A stretch of DNA of 22,321 bases from CAG-390 sp045543615. GTDB lineage: Bacteria; Bacillota; Clostridia; Oscillospirales; CAG-272. The notes beneath the pieces are model-generated. The model did not search any database. It had not been told where the DNA came from and saw only the letters and a list, made by a program, of their open reading frames with translations. The position numbers and the translations under genes were made by a program. Position 1 is the first letter of the stretch; every line of letters begins with the position of its first letter. Positions 1-6,538 of the stretch are shown here, one piece after another. Location: assembly GCA_045543615.1 (NCBI GenBank), contig JAZPXL010000048.1, forward strand, positions 1-22,321. The letters run 5' to 3'.

Positions 1-1
1 T

Positions 2-232
2 GTAATCAGAAACGGCAAAACAGGTGCTTGTGGCGAGAACGGCCACACCGTTGAGTTCTCCCTCTCTCTTGACTCAAACCCCGAGTTTACTGCAAGCGTG
101 CTTGTAGCAACGGCAAGAGCTGTCGCCCGTATGCACGCAAAGGGCGAGCGTGGTGCTATAACTCTCTTCGATATCCCACCGGCTCTTCTCTCCCCCCTCT
201 CCCCCGAGGAGCTGAGAGCTCATATGCTCTGA
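2..232 (+). CDS. ddh: meso-diaminopimelate dehydrogenase, C-terminal fragment
   Basis: Only the last 76 codons are in the window; the gene enters from the left edge and ends at TGA 230-232. The enzyme makes meso-diaminopimelate from tetrahydrodipicolinate, NADPH and ammonia in one step, feeding lysine and peptidoglycan synthesis in the cytoplasm. The translated end contains GENGHTVEFSLSLDSNPEFT, followed by a helix rich in Ala and Arg and the ending DIPPALLSPLSPEEL. This matches the C-terminal part of the diaminopimelate dehydrogenase family, where a beta strand, an NPxFTAS segment and a PxLLSP ending are typical. A hairpin terminator follows 8 bases after the stop, so the transcript probably ends here. 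The call rests on recognition of family sequence from memory; the N-terminal NADP-binding domain is not visible. Confidence 0.85.
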   Translation, partial: VIRNGKTGACGENGHTVEFSLSLDSNPEFTASVLVATARAVARMHAKGERGAITLFDIPPALLSPLSPEELRAHML

Positions 233-240
233 TAACAAAA

Positions 241-267
241 ACGGCGGACGCTGTCCGTCGTTTTTTT
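241..267 (+). terminator. intrinsic terminator after ddh
   Basis: The arms are ACGGCGGAC (241-249) and GTCCGTCGT (253-261), nine pairs including one G-T, with loop GCT and a run of seven T ending at 267. It closes the ddh transcript before the next promoter. Confidence 0.85.
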
Positions 268-320
268 ACTTTGTTTTGTAAAATATCCTTCATTAGTTGC
301 CCTCATCCCACCATTTGTTC

Positions 321-349
321 TTGACTTTCAAATAGAGTTGTGTTATACT
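321..349 (+). promoter_or_regulatory. sigma-A type promoter of the MBL lipoprotein gene
   Basis: TTGACT (321-326) and TATACT (344-349) are separated by 17 bases. A second TATAAT lies at 350-355 but would be badly spaced from this -35. The predicted transcript start near 356 lies upstream of the SD and ATG at 399, and rules out an in-frame ATG at 354 as the start. Confidence 0.7.
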
Positions 350-398
350 TATAATGTATAAATATGATTTTTTCCGACAAGGAAAGAAAGGATCTTTT

Positions 399-2168
399 AT
401 GAAAAAGCTTACTCTAACAAAAGCTCTCGTAGCTCTTCTTGCACTCTTTGCGCTCATCGCTCTGCTTTGCAGCTGTGACACAACACCCGCAGAGAACACA
501 GACACAACAGTAGACACGACAGAAGAGGTTACCACCACTCCTGCCCCCACCGATCTCGTTATTTTTGCAAACAATGAGTTCAAGTACTCCATAGTTCGTG
601 CAGAGGGTGCATCCGAGGACTGCGTAAAGGTAGTTCAAGAGTTTTCAAAGCGTCTGAAGGCTCAGTTCGGCGTTTTCCCGACCATCAACGATGACTGGAA
701 AAAGCCTGACGAAGAATATCCTGCTGACGGCTACCAGATTATTCTCGGTGCTACAAAATATCCCGAGTCGCAGAAGCTTCTCAATCAGCTCAGCTACGGT
801 GGATACAGCATAAACGTAGTCGGCAATCGCATTTATCTTGCCGCCTGGGACAGCACTGCTCTTGAAAACGCCATAGATAAGCTCTACACATCCCTTGAGA
901 ATCACGAGGACGGCAGTGTTACTCTTCCCTCCGACTTCTCCTTTGTCGGCAAAAACAGCTCCATCATAGGCTCCGTACCCGTATTTGAGGGTGGTGAGTT
1001 CCTCGGAATTTACCCCTGTGGTGACGGCTGTTATATGTTCATCGTCAACAAGGCATCCTCCTCTCTCTTCTCTGAATACCAGAAAAAGCTTGAGGGCGCA
1101 GGCTACTCGCTCTACACCGAGCGCACAGCTGCCAAGAACGAATTTGCTACCTACACGGGCAACGGCACAATTCTCAACACCTACTACACAAACAAGGATA
1201 ATTCCGTAAGAATTATCGTTGACCCTGAGGACAAGTGCGCACTTCCTCTTCGCGAGCAGGACGTTAAGAATGACACAGCTATCTGTGACCCTGCTGTAAA
1301 CCTCGTTGGCCTTGGCTACAAGGAGTCGGGCAGGACAAACGATATCGGTCTGTTTATGATCTACACTCTTCCTGACGGAAGACTTATAGTTATTGACGGT
1401 GGCTACTATTCCTACAACGACATCGACGCACTCAAGATTTTCACCGATGCACTTAAGGCCTGCGCTCCCGATCCCAACAATATCACTATTGCAACCTGGG
1501 TTCTGACACACGCTCACGCTGACCACGCAGGTACGCTCTACAATTTTTCAAATAACGCAAACAAGTACAAATATATCACAGTTGAGTCCTTCCTCTACAA
1601 CTTCCCGACAGCTGAGCAGTACGGGCTCATTCAGGACGATGGCTATTCATCAAATATCCGTGAAAAGCTCCCCGCAAAGTTCCCGAATGCTAAGATAATC
1701 AAGGCTCACACAGGTCAGGTCCTCCATTACGGCAACGGCGCAAGCCTTGAGGTCATCTACACATTCGATGACTACCGTCCAAGTAACCTCAACTACCACA
1801 ACACCTCCTCCCTTGTAACTCGCTTCAAGGCAGGTGGCACAACCGTTATGTCGCTTGGTGATGCAACACACGCAACAGGCACAAGAATGGTTAATATGTA
1901 CGGCACGTATCTGAGAAGCGATATCGTTCAGCTCTCCCACCACGGTGTTATAGGCATCACAGCCAACACCTACACCTGCATCTCAGCAAAGACGGTTCTC
2001 TGGCCCTCCATCTCAAGCTATGCAAAAACCGTTCTGAACGATTCCTACAATGCTGAGGCTCTCAGATGGGCTAAAGACCTCTATGTTGCCGACAAGGGCG
2101 TTACCACGCTTAAGCTGCCATACACCTTGCAGAACAACAAAGACAGCGTCATCGCAGGTATGAAATGA
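399..2168 (+). CDS. secreted lipoprotein with metallo-beta-lactamase fold hydrolase domain
   Basis: A 589-residue protein. The start at 399 is chosen because GAAAGGA lies just upstream and a lipoprotein signal follows directly: MKK, a hydrophobic stretch to residue 23, then LCSC with Cys26 as the likely lipidated residue. A Thr/Asp/Glu-rich linker (about 27-50) leads to an alpha/beta domain (about 52-185). Its GGYSINVVGNRIYLAAWD segment resembles the non-catalytic N-terminal domain of GH67/DUF4838-type proteins. The C-terminal third (from about 320) is a metallo-beta-lactamase fold: the metal motif HAHADH at 371-376, Asp488 in a LGDA context, and a His514-His515-Gly motif like that of ComEC-type hydrolases. 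It probably acts on the outer face of the membrane; the substrate is unknown. It has its own promoter and no clear terminator. The MBL assignment is firm, the N-terminal domain assignment tentative. Confidence 0.85.
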   Translation: MKKLTLTKALVALLALFALIALLCSCDTTPAENTDTTVDTTEEVTTTPAPTDLVIFANNEFKYSIVRAEGASEDCVKVVQEFSKRLKAQFGVFPTINDDWKKPDEEYPADGYQIILGATKYPESQKLLNQLSYGGYSINVVGNRIYLAAWDSTALENAIDKLYTSLENHEDGSVTLPSDFSFVGKNSSIIGSVPVFEGGEFLGIYPCGDGCYMFIVNKASSSLFSEYQKKLEGAGYSLYTERTAAKNEFATYTGNGTILNTYYTNKDNSVRIIVDPEDKCALPLREQDVKNDTAICDPAVNLVGLGYKESGRTNDIGLFMIYTLPDGRLIVIDGGYYSYNDIDALKIFTDALKACAPDPNNITIATWVLTHAHADHAGTLYNFSNNANKYKYITVESFLYNFPTAEQYGLIQDDGYSSNIREKLPAKFPNAKIIKAHTGQVLHYGNGASLEVIYTFDDYRPSNLNYHNTSSLVTRFKAGGTTVMSLGDATHATGTRMVNMYGTYLRSDIVQLSHHGVIGITANTYTCISAKTVLWPSISSYAKTVLNDSYNAEALRWAKDLYVADKGVTTLKLPYTLQNNKDSVIAGMK

Positions 2169-2200
2169 GAGTAGCATAAGGGCAAAAGCTTCAACATCTA

Positions 2201-2229
2201 TTGACTTTTTTACTCAATTATGCTATTAT
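2201..2229 (+). promoter_or_regulatory. promoter of aspS
   Basis: TTGACT (2201-2206) and TATTAT (2224-2229) are 17 bases apart, giving a predicted start near 2236 and a leader of under 50 bases. The leader shows no structure beyond the SD GAAAGG. Confidence 0.7.
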
Positions 2230-2282
2230 ATTAGTCGAATTATAATTATCAAAAAATTTCCGAATATTGAAAGGCATTTGTT

Positions 2283-3575
2283 ATGAAAAGAATTCAGATA
2301 GCCAATGTTAAGCCCGGCGAAAAAGTCAAAATTGCCGGATTTGTGGAAAATCTCCGCAACAAGCGCACAATGGCGTTCCTCGTTATCCGTGACATCACGG
2401 GCAAGATCCAGGTTACTGTTGAAAAAATTCCCAATCCCGCTTTTGCAGAGATTGTTGACAAGCTTACAATCGATAGCGTTGTAACTATCGAGGGCGAGGC
2501 TGTTGCCAACGATTATGTTAAGCTCGGTGGTATCGAGATCATCCCCTCGTCCATCACCATTGAGTCCATCGCTGACGCTCTCCCCATTAAGGAGGACTCT
2601 GCTATTGACTCCCGTCTTGACTACCGTTGGATCGACCTCCGTAGCGAGAGAAACACTCTCATCTTCCGTCTCCAGAGCGCAGTTACTGCTGCTATGCGTG
2701 AGTTCCTTCTCGAAAGAGGCTTTACCGAGCTTCACTTCCCCAAGATCATCGGCGCAGCAAGCGAAAGTGGCAGCGAGGTGTTCAAGCTCAAGTACTTCGA
2801 CCGTGACGCATTCCTTGCACAGTCTCCTCAGTTCTACAAGCAGATGGCTATGGCAGCAGGCTTTGAGCGAGTTTTTGAGTGCGCTCCCGTATTCCGTGCT
2901 GAAAAATCACACACAAGCAAGCACGCTACTGAGTTTACAGGCTTCGACCTTGAGTTCAGCTATGTAGAGTCCTTCTACGATGTTATGAAGTTCGAGGAAG
3001 AAATGCTGACTTATATGCTCTCCAAGGTTGCTCCCGTATTTGCTGATGACATCAAGCGTCTCTACGGACTTGATACAATAGTACCCACAAAGCCCTTCCC
3101 GATTATGAGCGTTGCTGAGATTTACAAGGAGCTTGAAGCAAGATACGGCTACACCGTTCCCGAGAGCGAAAAGGGTGACCTTACAACAGAGGCTGAGCGT
3201 ATGACATATAAGCTCATTCAGGATATGTACGGCGAGGATACAGAATTCCTCTTCGTAACTGATTTCTCCATCGAAAAGCGTCCCTTCTATCATATGCGCA
3301 AGGATGGCATTCCCCAGGGCTATGACCTTATCTGGAGAGGCGTTGAGATTACATCCGGCGCACAGCGTGAGCATCGTTATGAAGAGCTTTGCGCTAATGC
3401 TCGTGAAAAGGGACTTGACAAGGACGTTGAGTTCTACACCGAGTTCTTCCGTTACGGCTGTCCTCCCCACGGTGGCTTTGGTCTCGGCGTTGACAGACTT
3501 ACAATGCTCTTCCTCGGTATCTCCATCAAAGAGGCAATGTTCCTCTTCCGTGGTCCTGACAGACTCAATCCTTAA
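2283..3575 (+). CDS. aspS: aspartyl-tRNA synthetase, archaeal type (AspS2-like)
   Basis: A class II synthetase of 430 residues that charges tRNA with aspartate, and possibly also tRNA(Asn) for transamidation. An N-terminal OB-fold anticodon-binding domain covers about 1-95. The catalytic domain shows motif 2 (FRAEKSHTSKHATEF from 204) and motif 3 (GLGVDR at 400-405). GVEITSGAQREHR (353-365) is typical of the archaeal AspRS group. Usual bacterial AspRS has about 590 residues with a GAD insertion; this one lacks it and has archaeal length. By my alignment the position that holds Trp in discriminating and His in non-discriminating archaeal enzymes is Glu22 here, so tRNA specificity cannot be read off. 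It has its own promoter and an SD 8 bases from the ATG. The product is firm; which tRNAs it charges is open. Confidence 0.93.
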   Translation: MKRIQIANVKPGEKVKIAGFVENLRNKRTMAFLVIRDITGKIQVTVEKIPNPAFAEIVDKLTIDSVVTIEGEAVANDYVKLGGIEIIPSSITIESIADALPIKEDSAIDSRLDYRWIDLRSERNTLIFRLQSAVTAAMREFLLERGFTELHFPKIIGAASESGSEVFKLKYFDRDAFLAQSPQFYKQMAMAAGFERVFECAPVFRAEKSHTSKHATEFTGFDLEFSYVESFYDVMKFEEEMLTYMLSKVAPVFADDIKRLYGLDTIVPTKPFPIMSVAEIYKELEARYGYTVPESEKGDLTTEAERMTYKLIQDMYGEDTEFLFVTDFSIEKRPFYHMRKDGIPQGYDLIWRGVEITSGAQREHRYEELCANAREKGLDKDVEFYTEFFRYGCPPHGGFGLGVDRLTMLFLGISIKEAMFLFRGPDRLNP

Positions 3576-3596
3576 TCAAAAAATACAAAGCACAAT

Positions 3597-3622
3597 ATCG
3601 CCGCCAAGACCTTGGCGGCGAT
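3597..3622 (+). promoter_or_regulatory. perfect stem-loop between aspS and the acyltransferase gene
   Basis: The arms ATCGCCGCCAAG (3597-3608) and CTTGGCGGCGAT (3611-3622) are perfect inverted repeats of 12 bases; the innermost pairs probably open into a loop. No T run follows, so it is a poor terminator. It lies 21 bases after the aspS stop and 9 bases before the SD AAAGGAG (3631-3637). It may stabilise the upstream message or set the ratio of the two gene products. Confidence 0.55.
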
Positions 3623-3644
3623 TTGAGCATAAAGGAGAAGCAAT

Positions 3645-5018
3645 ATGAATACAACAACTGAGAAATGCCCCAAGCTCATACCCGTTCCCCCAAAGCATAT
3701 AAAAACCTTCAACTTCGCTCGTAAGCCAAAGAAGAGACGCTTTCTGCCCTGGGTGGCGAGAGTTATCATCTCCTGGCCCGATCTCCGTCGCAGAAAAGCA
3801 AAGCTTGTGCGAACAAATATGGAAGCTCTTGACGGCAAACCATATCTGCTTCTCATCAATCACGCATCAAGAGTTGATCTCAATATGATGTATAAGGCAA
3901 CCGACCCGGCACCCCTGGTCAACGTAATGACACTTGAGGGCTTCCGTGACTTCACGCTTCCCCTGATGGATCTGCTTGGAGTTGTCGGTAAGAGAAAATT
4001 TATTCAGGATCTTCGCCTCATTCGCAATATCAAATACACAATAAACGATCTCAAGACAATATTCGTTCTCTTCCCCGAGAGCCGATATTCACTCGACGGC
4101 TGTACCTCATATCTTCCCCCCTCCCTCGGTCAGCTTGTCCGTATGCTCAAAGTACCAGTTGCAGTAATGACCCTGCACGGCAACTTTGTCACACAGCCAC
4201 AATGGAACAAGAAGAACAAATACAGCTATGTTGAGGGCGAAATCCGTCCCGTTGTGCTGCCCGAAGAGGCAACAACACTCTCCTCAGACGAGATAAACGA
4301 TAGGATCGCTGAGGCTTTCGTGTATGACGATTACGCTTGGCAGTACGAAAACAAGATTGTCATTGATGACAGCGGCAGAGCTGATGGACTCCACTCACTG
4401 CTTTACAAATGCGCTCGCTGTGGCACAGAGCACAAGATGAACTCAGGCGGATGCGAGCTTTGGTGCGAGGAATGCGGAGCACGTTGGGAGCAGGATGTGT
4501 ACGGCAGACTTCACGCTACGGACGGTGGCGAAACTGTCTACGAGCATATCCCCGATTGGACTGCGTGGGAGAGAGAATGCGTTCGCCGTGAGGTGCGTGA
4601 CGGCACTTATTACTTTGAGGACAACGACGTGCGAATCGAAACGCTTCCAAGCTGGACGAAATTTCACAAGCACGGACACGGCAGAGTTATACAAACCGTT
4701 GAGGGAACACGTGTTGAGGTCGATTCATACTACGGTGGCGAGAGCACCGTTCTCTTCCGTCCTGCCCGTGACCTCGACAGTATGCATATCGAGTATGACT
4801 ATCTCGGTTGGGGAGATTGCATCGACATCTCCGTACCCGAGGACAGCTTCTGGTGCTATCTCTCAAAGCGAGACGCAATCACCAAGATCGCGTTTGCAAC
4901 CGAGGAGATCTACAAGCTCGCCTCAGAAAACGAGGTTCGCACGCCAAGACGCAAAAAAACCTCTTCCCCCGACACAGAACCCTCCGAGCAAAAATCGTCT
5001 GAAAGCACAGAAAACTGA
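3645..5018 (+). CDS. PlsC-like lysophospholipid acyltransferase with zinc ribbon and C-terminal extension
   Basis: A 457-residue protein. The N-terminal 210 residues resemble the PlsC/LPLAT acyltransferase family: NHASRVD with catalytic His73 and Asp78 (the HX4D motif), and FPESR at 143-147 in place of the usual FPEGTR. This family moves acyl chains to lysophosphatidic acid or related glycerolipids at the cytoplasmic face of the membrane. A four-Cys zinc ribbon follows (C256xxC259, C274xxC277), then about 150 residues rich in aromatics and acidic residues with no fold I recognise, and a Ser/Thr/Lys/Glu tail. Family members usually have about 200-260 residues, so the C-terminal half is an addition. 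The SD is AAAGGAG and no promoter is seen, so it is probably read with aspS. The lipid substrate is unknown. Confidence 0.8.
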   Translation: MNTTTEKCPKLIPVPPKHIKTFNFARKPKKRRFLPWVARVIISWPDLRRRKAKLVRTNMEALDGKPYLLLINHASRVDLNMMYKATDPAPLVNVMTLEGFRDFTLPLMDLLGVVGKRKFIQDLRLIRNIKYTINDLKTIFVLFPESRYSLDGCTSYLPPSLGQLVRMLKVPVAVMTLHGNFVTQPQWNKKNKYSYVEGEIRPVVLPEEATTLSSDEINDRIAEAFVYDDYAWQYENKIVIDDSGRADGLHSLLYKCARCGTEHKMNSGGCELWCEECGARWEQDVYGRLHATDGGETVYEHIPDWTAWERECVRREVRDGTYYFEDNDVRIETLPSWTKFHKHGHGRVIQTVEGTRVEVDSYYGGESTVLFRPARDLDSMHIEYDYLGWGDCIDISVPEDSFWCYLSKRDAITKIAFATEEIYKLASENEVRTPRRKKTSSPDTEPSEQKSSESTEN

Positions 5019-5021
5019 TAA

Positions 5022-5054
5022 AAAGAGCATCCGAAGGGATGCTCTTTCTTTTTT
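5022..5054. terminator. bidirectional terminator between convergent genes
   Basis: The arms AAAGAGCATCC (5022-5032) and GGATGCTCTTT (5037-5047) form 11 perfect pairs with loop GAAG. T-rich sequence runs to 5054 on the plus strand. The opposite strand also gains a short T run from the flanking A residues, so the hairpin can end the minus-strand gene that stops at 5053 as well. Confidence 0.85.
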
Positions 5055-5463
5055 ACATCTTTTTCTTTGGAATAAGTGCTATTACGGCGATGATTATTGC
5101 TATGACCACAACTATGGCGATGATTGCGCCGATAAAGCCCCCTCCGTCCTCCATATCTCCGACGGCATCACTTATCTCCTCGGAAAGCGACGAGCCGAGG
5201 CTGTCGGCAGTTGTGCCGTCAGGCGTCAGAATGTCGCTGTCTGCGCTGCTTGTGATGTTGGGCGTTATCGTAATCTCTGCGCTTCCGTCGCCATCGATGT
5301 CGACGGTCATATTGTCGCCGCCTCCCGTGGTATAAATCGCTCTCGCAGCGTTCGCATCAAGTGTCAGTCCGAGGGTCGCAAGAGAGAGTACCGAGAGCGC
5401 AAAGGCGAGAGTTGTGACAGCAGCGGTAATAACTGCCATTATTCTTTTTTTGCTTTCGTTCAT
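5053..5463 (-). CDS. small secreted or membrane-anchored protein of unknown function
   Basis: A 136-residue protein with no family I recognise. It begins with a signal peptide: MNESKKR, then hydrophobic residues about 8-35, with a plausible cleavage site after Ala39. A short outer domain follows, including DIDGDG (55-60), an EF-hand-like Asp loop that could bind calcium, and an acidic Ser/Asp/Glu stretch. A single membrane segment of Ile/Val/Ala (about 110-131) ends in KKKM, a stop-transfer arrangement that would leave the C-terminus inside. A strong SD (AAGGAAGG) precedes the ATG. The gene converges on the acyltransferase gene through a shared terminator and diverges from the rpmG-secE operon. 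Real coding is supported by the SD, the ordered secretory topology and the terminator; function is unknown. Confidence 0.7.
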   Translation of the reverse strand: MNESKKRIMAVITAAVTTLAFALSVLSLATLGLTLDANAARAIYTTGGGDNMTVDIDGDGSAEITITPNITSSADSDILTPDGTTADSLGSSLSEEISDAVGDMEDGGGFIGAIIAIVVVIAIIIAVIALIPKKKM

Positions 5464-5623
5464 TTTATTTCCTTCCTTATATAAAGATAATTCAAATTAT
5501 TATGCGTTTTCGCTTATGGATGTTTTTCTCCAATAAATATTGTTTCACAAAATGGTTCAATTATGTATTTGATGAAAAATGCATATTTTTTTGTCAAAAA
5601 GGCCAAAAAAATTCAAAAAGGTA

Positions 5624-5652
5624 TTGACACGAAAGATGATATGTAGTATAAT
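5624..5652 (+). promoter_or_regulatory. consensus promoter of the rpmG-secE-nusG-rplKA operon
   Basis: TTGACA (5624-5629) and TATAAT (5647-5652) match the sigma-A consensus exactly with a 17-base spacer, and A-rich sequence lies upstream. This is the best promoter in the window and fits strong growth-linked expression. The predicted start is near 5659. Confidence 0.9.
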
Positions 5653-5800
5653 GTTTTTACCTCTGTTGGCAGAGGCTCTTTTTTCGTGCATTTATCTGCG
5701 TCACGAAAGGGGAGACGTCACACCACAGACACCGTTGCCACGGAGGGAGGTACACCGACCGAAAACGGTCAAATAAAAACAAACAGGAGGTGCCGACAAT
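5653..5800 (+). promoter_or_regulatory. structured leader of the rpmG operon with a possible attenuator
   Basis: This leader makes up the right part of the 337-base gap between 5463 and 5801; the rest (5464-5623) is AT-rich sequence in which I see no gene or RNA. Hairpin 1 has arms CCTCTG (5660-5665) and CAGAGG (5670-5675), loop TTGG, then CTCTTTTTT: terminator-like but right at the transcript start. Hairpin 2 pairs TTTCGTG (5682-5688) with CACGAAA (5702-5708). Two small hairpins follow: CCGT/ACGG (5732-5743) and GACCG/CGGTC (5757-5770). GCAGA (5669-5673) could instead pair with TCTGC (5695-5699), which would break hairpin 1. The SD AGGAGGTG lies before the rpmG ATG. Structures were found by eye; regulation is inference. 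Confidence 0.5.
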
Positions 5801-5962
5801 ATGGCTAATGAACAGAGAGTCAAGGTTACTCTCGCGTGCACAGAGTGCAAGCAGAGAAACTACGACACAAAAAAGAACAAGAAGAATACGCCCGACAGAC
5901 TTGAGCTCAAGAAGTATTGCAGATTCTGCCGTAAGCACACTCTTCACAGAGAAACTAAGTAA
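5801..5962 (+). CDS. rpmG: 50S ribosomal protein L33, zinc-binding form
   Basis: A 53-residue protein of the large ribosomal subunit. It carries two Cys pairs, C13xxC16 and C40xxC43, which mark the zinc-binding type of L33, plus the Lys/Arg-rich body and the conserved tail CRFCRKHTLHRETK. Length is normal for bacterial L33. The start follows an AGGAGGTG SD at 9 bases. It is the first gene of the operon and is followed 10 bases later by secE, a common order in Firmicutes. The tRNA-Trp gene sometimes found between these genes elsewhere is absent. Confidence 0.95.
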   Translation: MANEQRVKVTLACTECKQRNYDTKKNKKNTPDRLELKKYCRFCRKHTLHRETK

Positions 5963-5972
5963 GGGGGACGTT

Positions 5973-6524
5973 ATGATGACATCAGTTAAGTTCTCAAAGA
6001 TTCTATCTGTCATTCTGACAGTTATGCTGATGATCACTCTCCTGCCCTGCGCCGTATTCGCTACTGATGCTGATACAACAACAGCAGCTGACGTAACTAC
6101 CGCAGGCGACGTCACTACCTCTTCACCCTCTGACGAAACAACAGCCGGAGCTACCGACAGTACCACCGCAGCAGGCGATGATACAACAAAAGCTCCCTCA
6201 AGCGATACAACAGCATCCGGTTCGACATCGAACAAGAAGGATGACGGTCCTAACTGGGATCTCATCATCTCCCTTTCGATCATCGGTCTGCTTGTAGTTG
6301 CTTTCGTTATCTGCTTCGCTGTTATTCCGAAGTTCAGAGCACGTGTAAAGAAGTTCTTCAGTGATTATAAGAGTGAACTCAAAAAGGTCGTTTGGTCACC
6401 CTGGCGCGAGGTTCGCAAGAACACAATCGTTGTATTGGTAGTTGTTGTGGCTGTTGCAATTGTGATCTTCTTACTCGACACGATCTTCTCAGGCGGTATC
6501 AGCGCTCTTGGCACATTGCTTTGA
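5973..6524 (+). CDS. secE: preprotein translocase subunit SecE with secreted N-terminal extension
   Basis: A 183-residue protein; typical Gram-positive SecE has about 60-75 residues with one membrane segment. The conserved SecE part is C-terminal: an amphipathic helix with FFSDYKSELKKVVWSPWREV (128-147), then one membrane segment (about 151-172). Ahead of it lie a signal peptide (1-30, cleavage likely after AVFA), a Thr/Asp/Ala-rich low-complexity region with repeated D-TT units (31-91), and a further membrane segment (97-118) followed by basic residues. Outside-to-inside then inside-to-outside topology leaves the SecE helix in the cytoplasm, as required. No in-frame ATG, GTG or TTG lies between codon 20 and the SecE helix, so a short form from a later start is not apparent. 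SD AAGGGGG lies at 5961-5967; ATG 5976 is an equally possible start. It is placed between rpmG and nusG as expected. Confidence 0.9.
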   Translation: MMTSVKFSKILSVILTVMLMITLLPCAVFATDADTTTAADVTTAGDVTTSSPSDETTAGATDSTTAAGDDTTKAPSSDTTASGSTSNKKDDGPNWDLIISLSIIGLLVVAFVICFAVIPKFRARVKKFFSDYKSELKKVVWSPWREVRKNTIVVLVVVVAVAIVIFLLDTIFSGGISALGTLL

Positions 6525-6538
6525 TGTGACTGCTTGCT

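Noticed and set aside
645..1526. A 293-codon open frame opposite the MBL lipoprotein gene
   Set aside because: Low-complexity Val/Cys-rich translation with no domain, overlapping well-supported MBL motifs; a codon-bias shadow. The same applies to the frame at 7607-8308 opposite rplA.
5464..5623. A gene, tRNA or small RNA in the gap left of the rpmG promoter
   Set aside because: The DNA is AT-rich with no cloverleaf, no T run after a stem and no SD-led frame. The CAATA/TATTG palindrome at 5531-5542 is short enough to be chance in such sequence.
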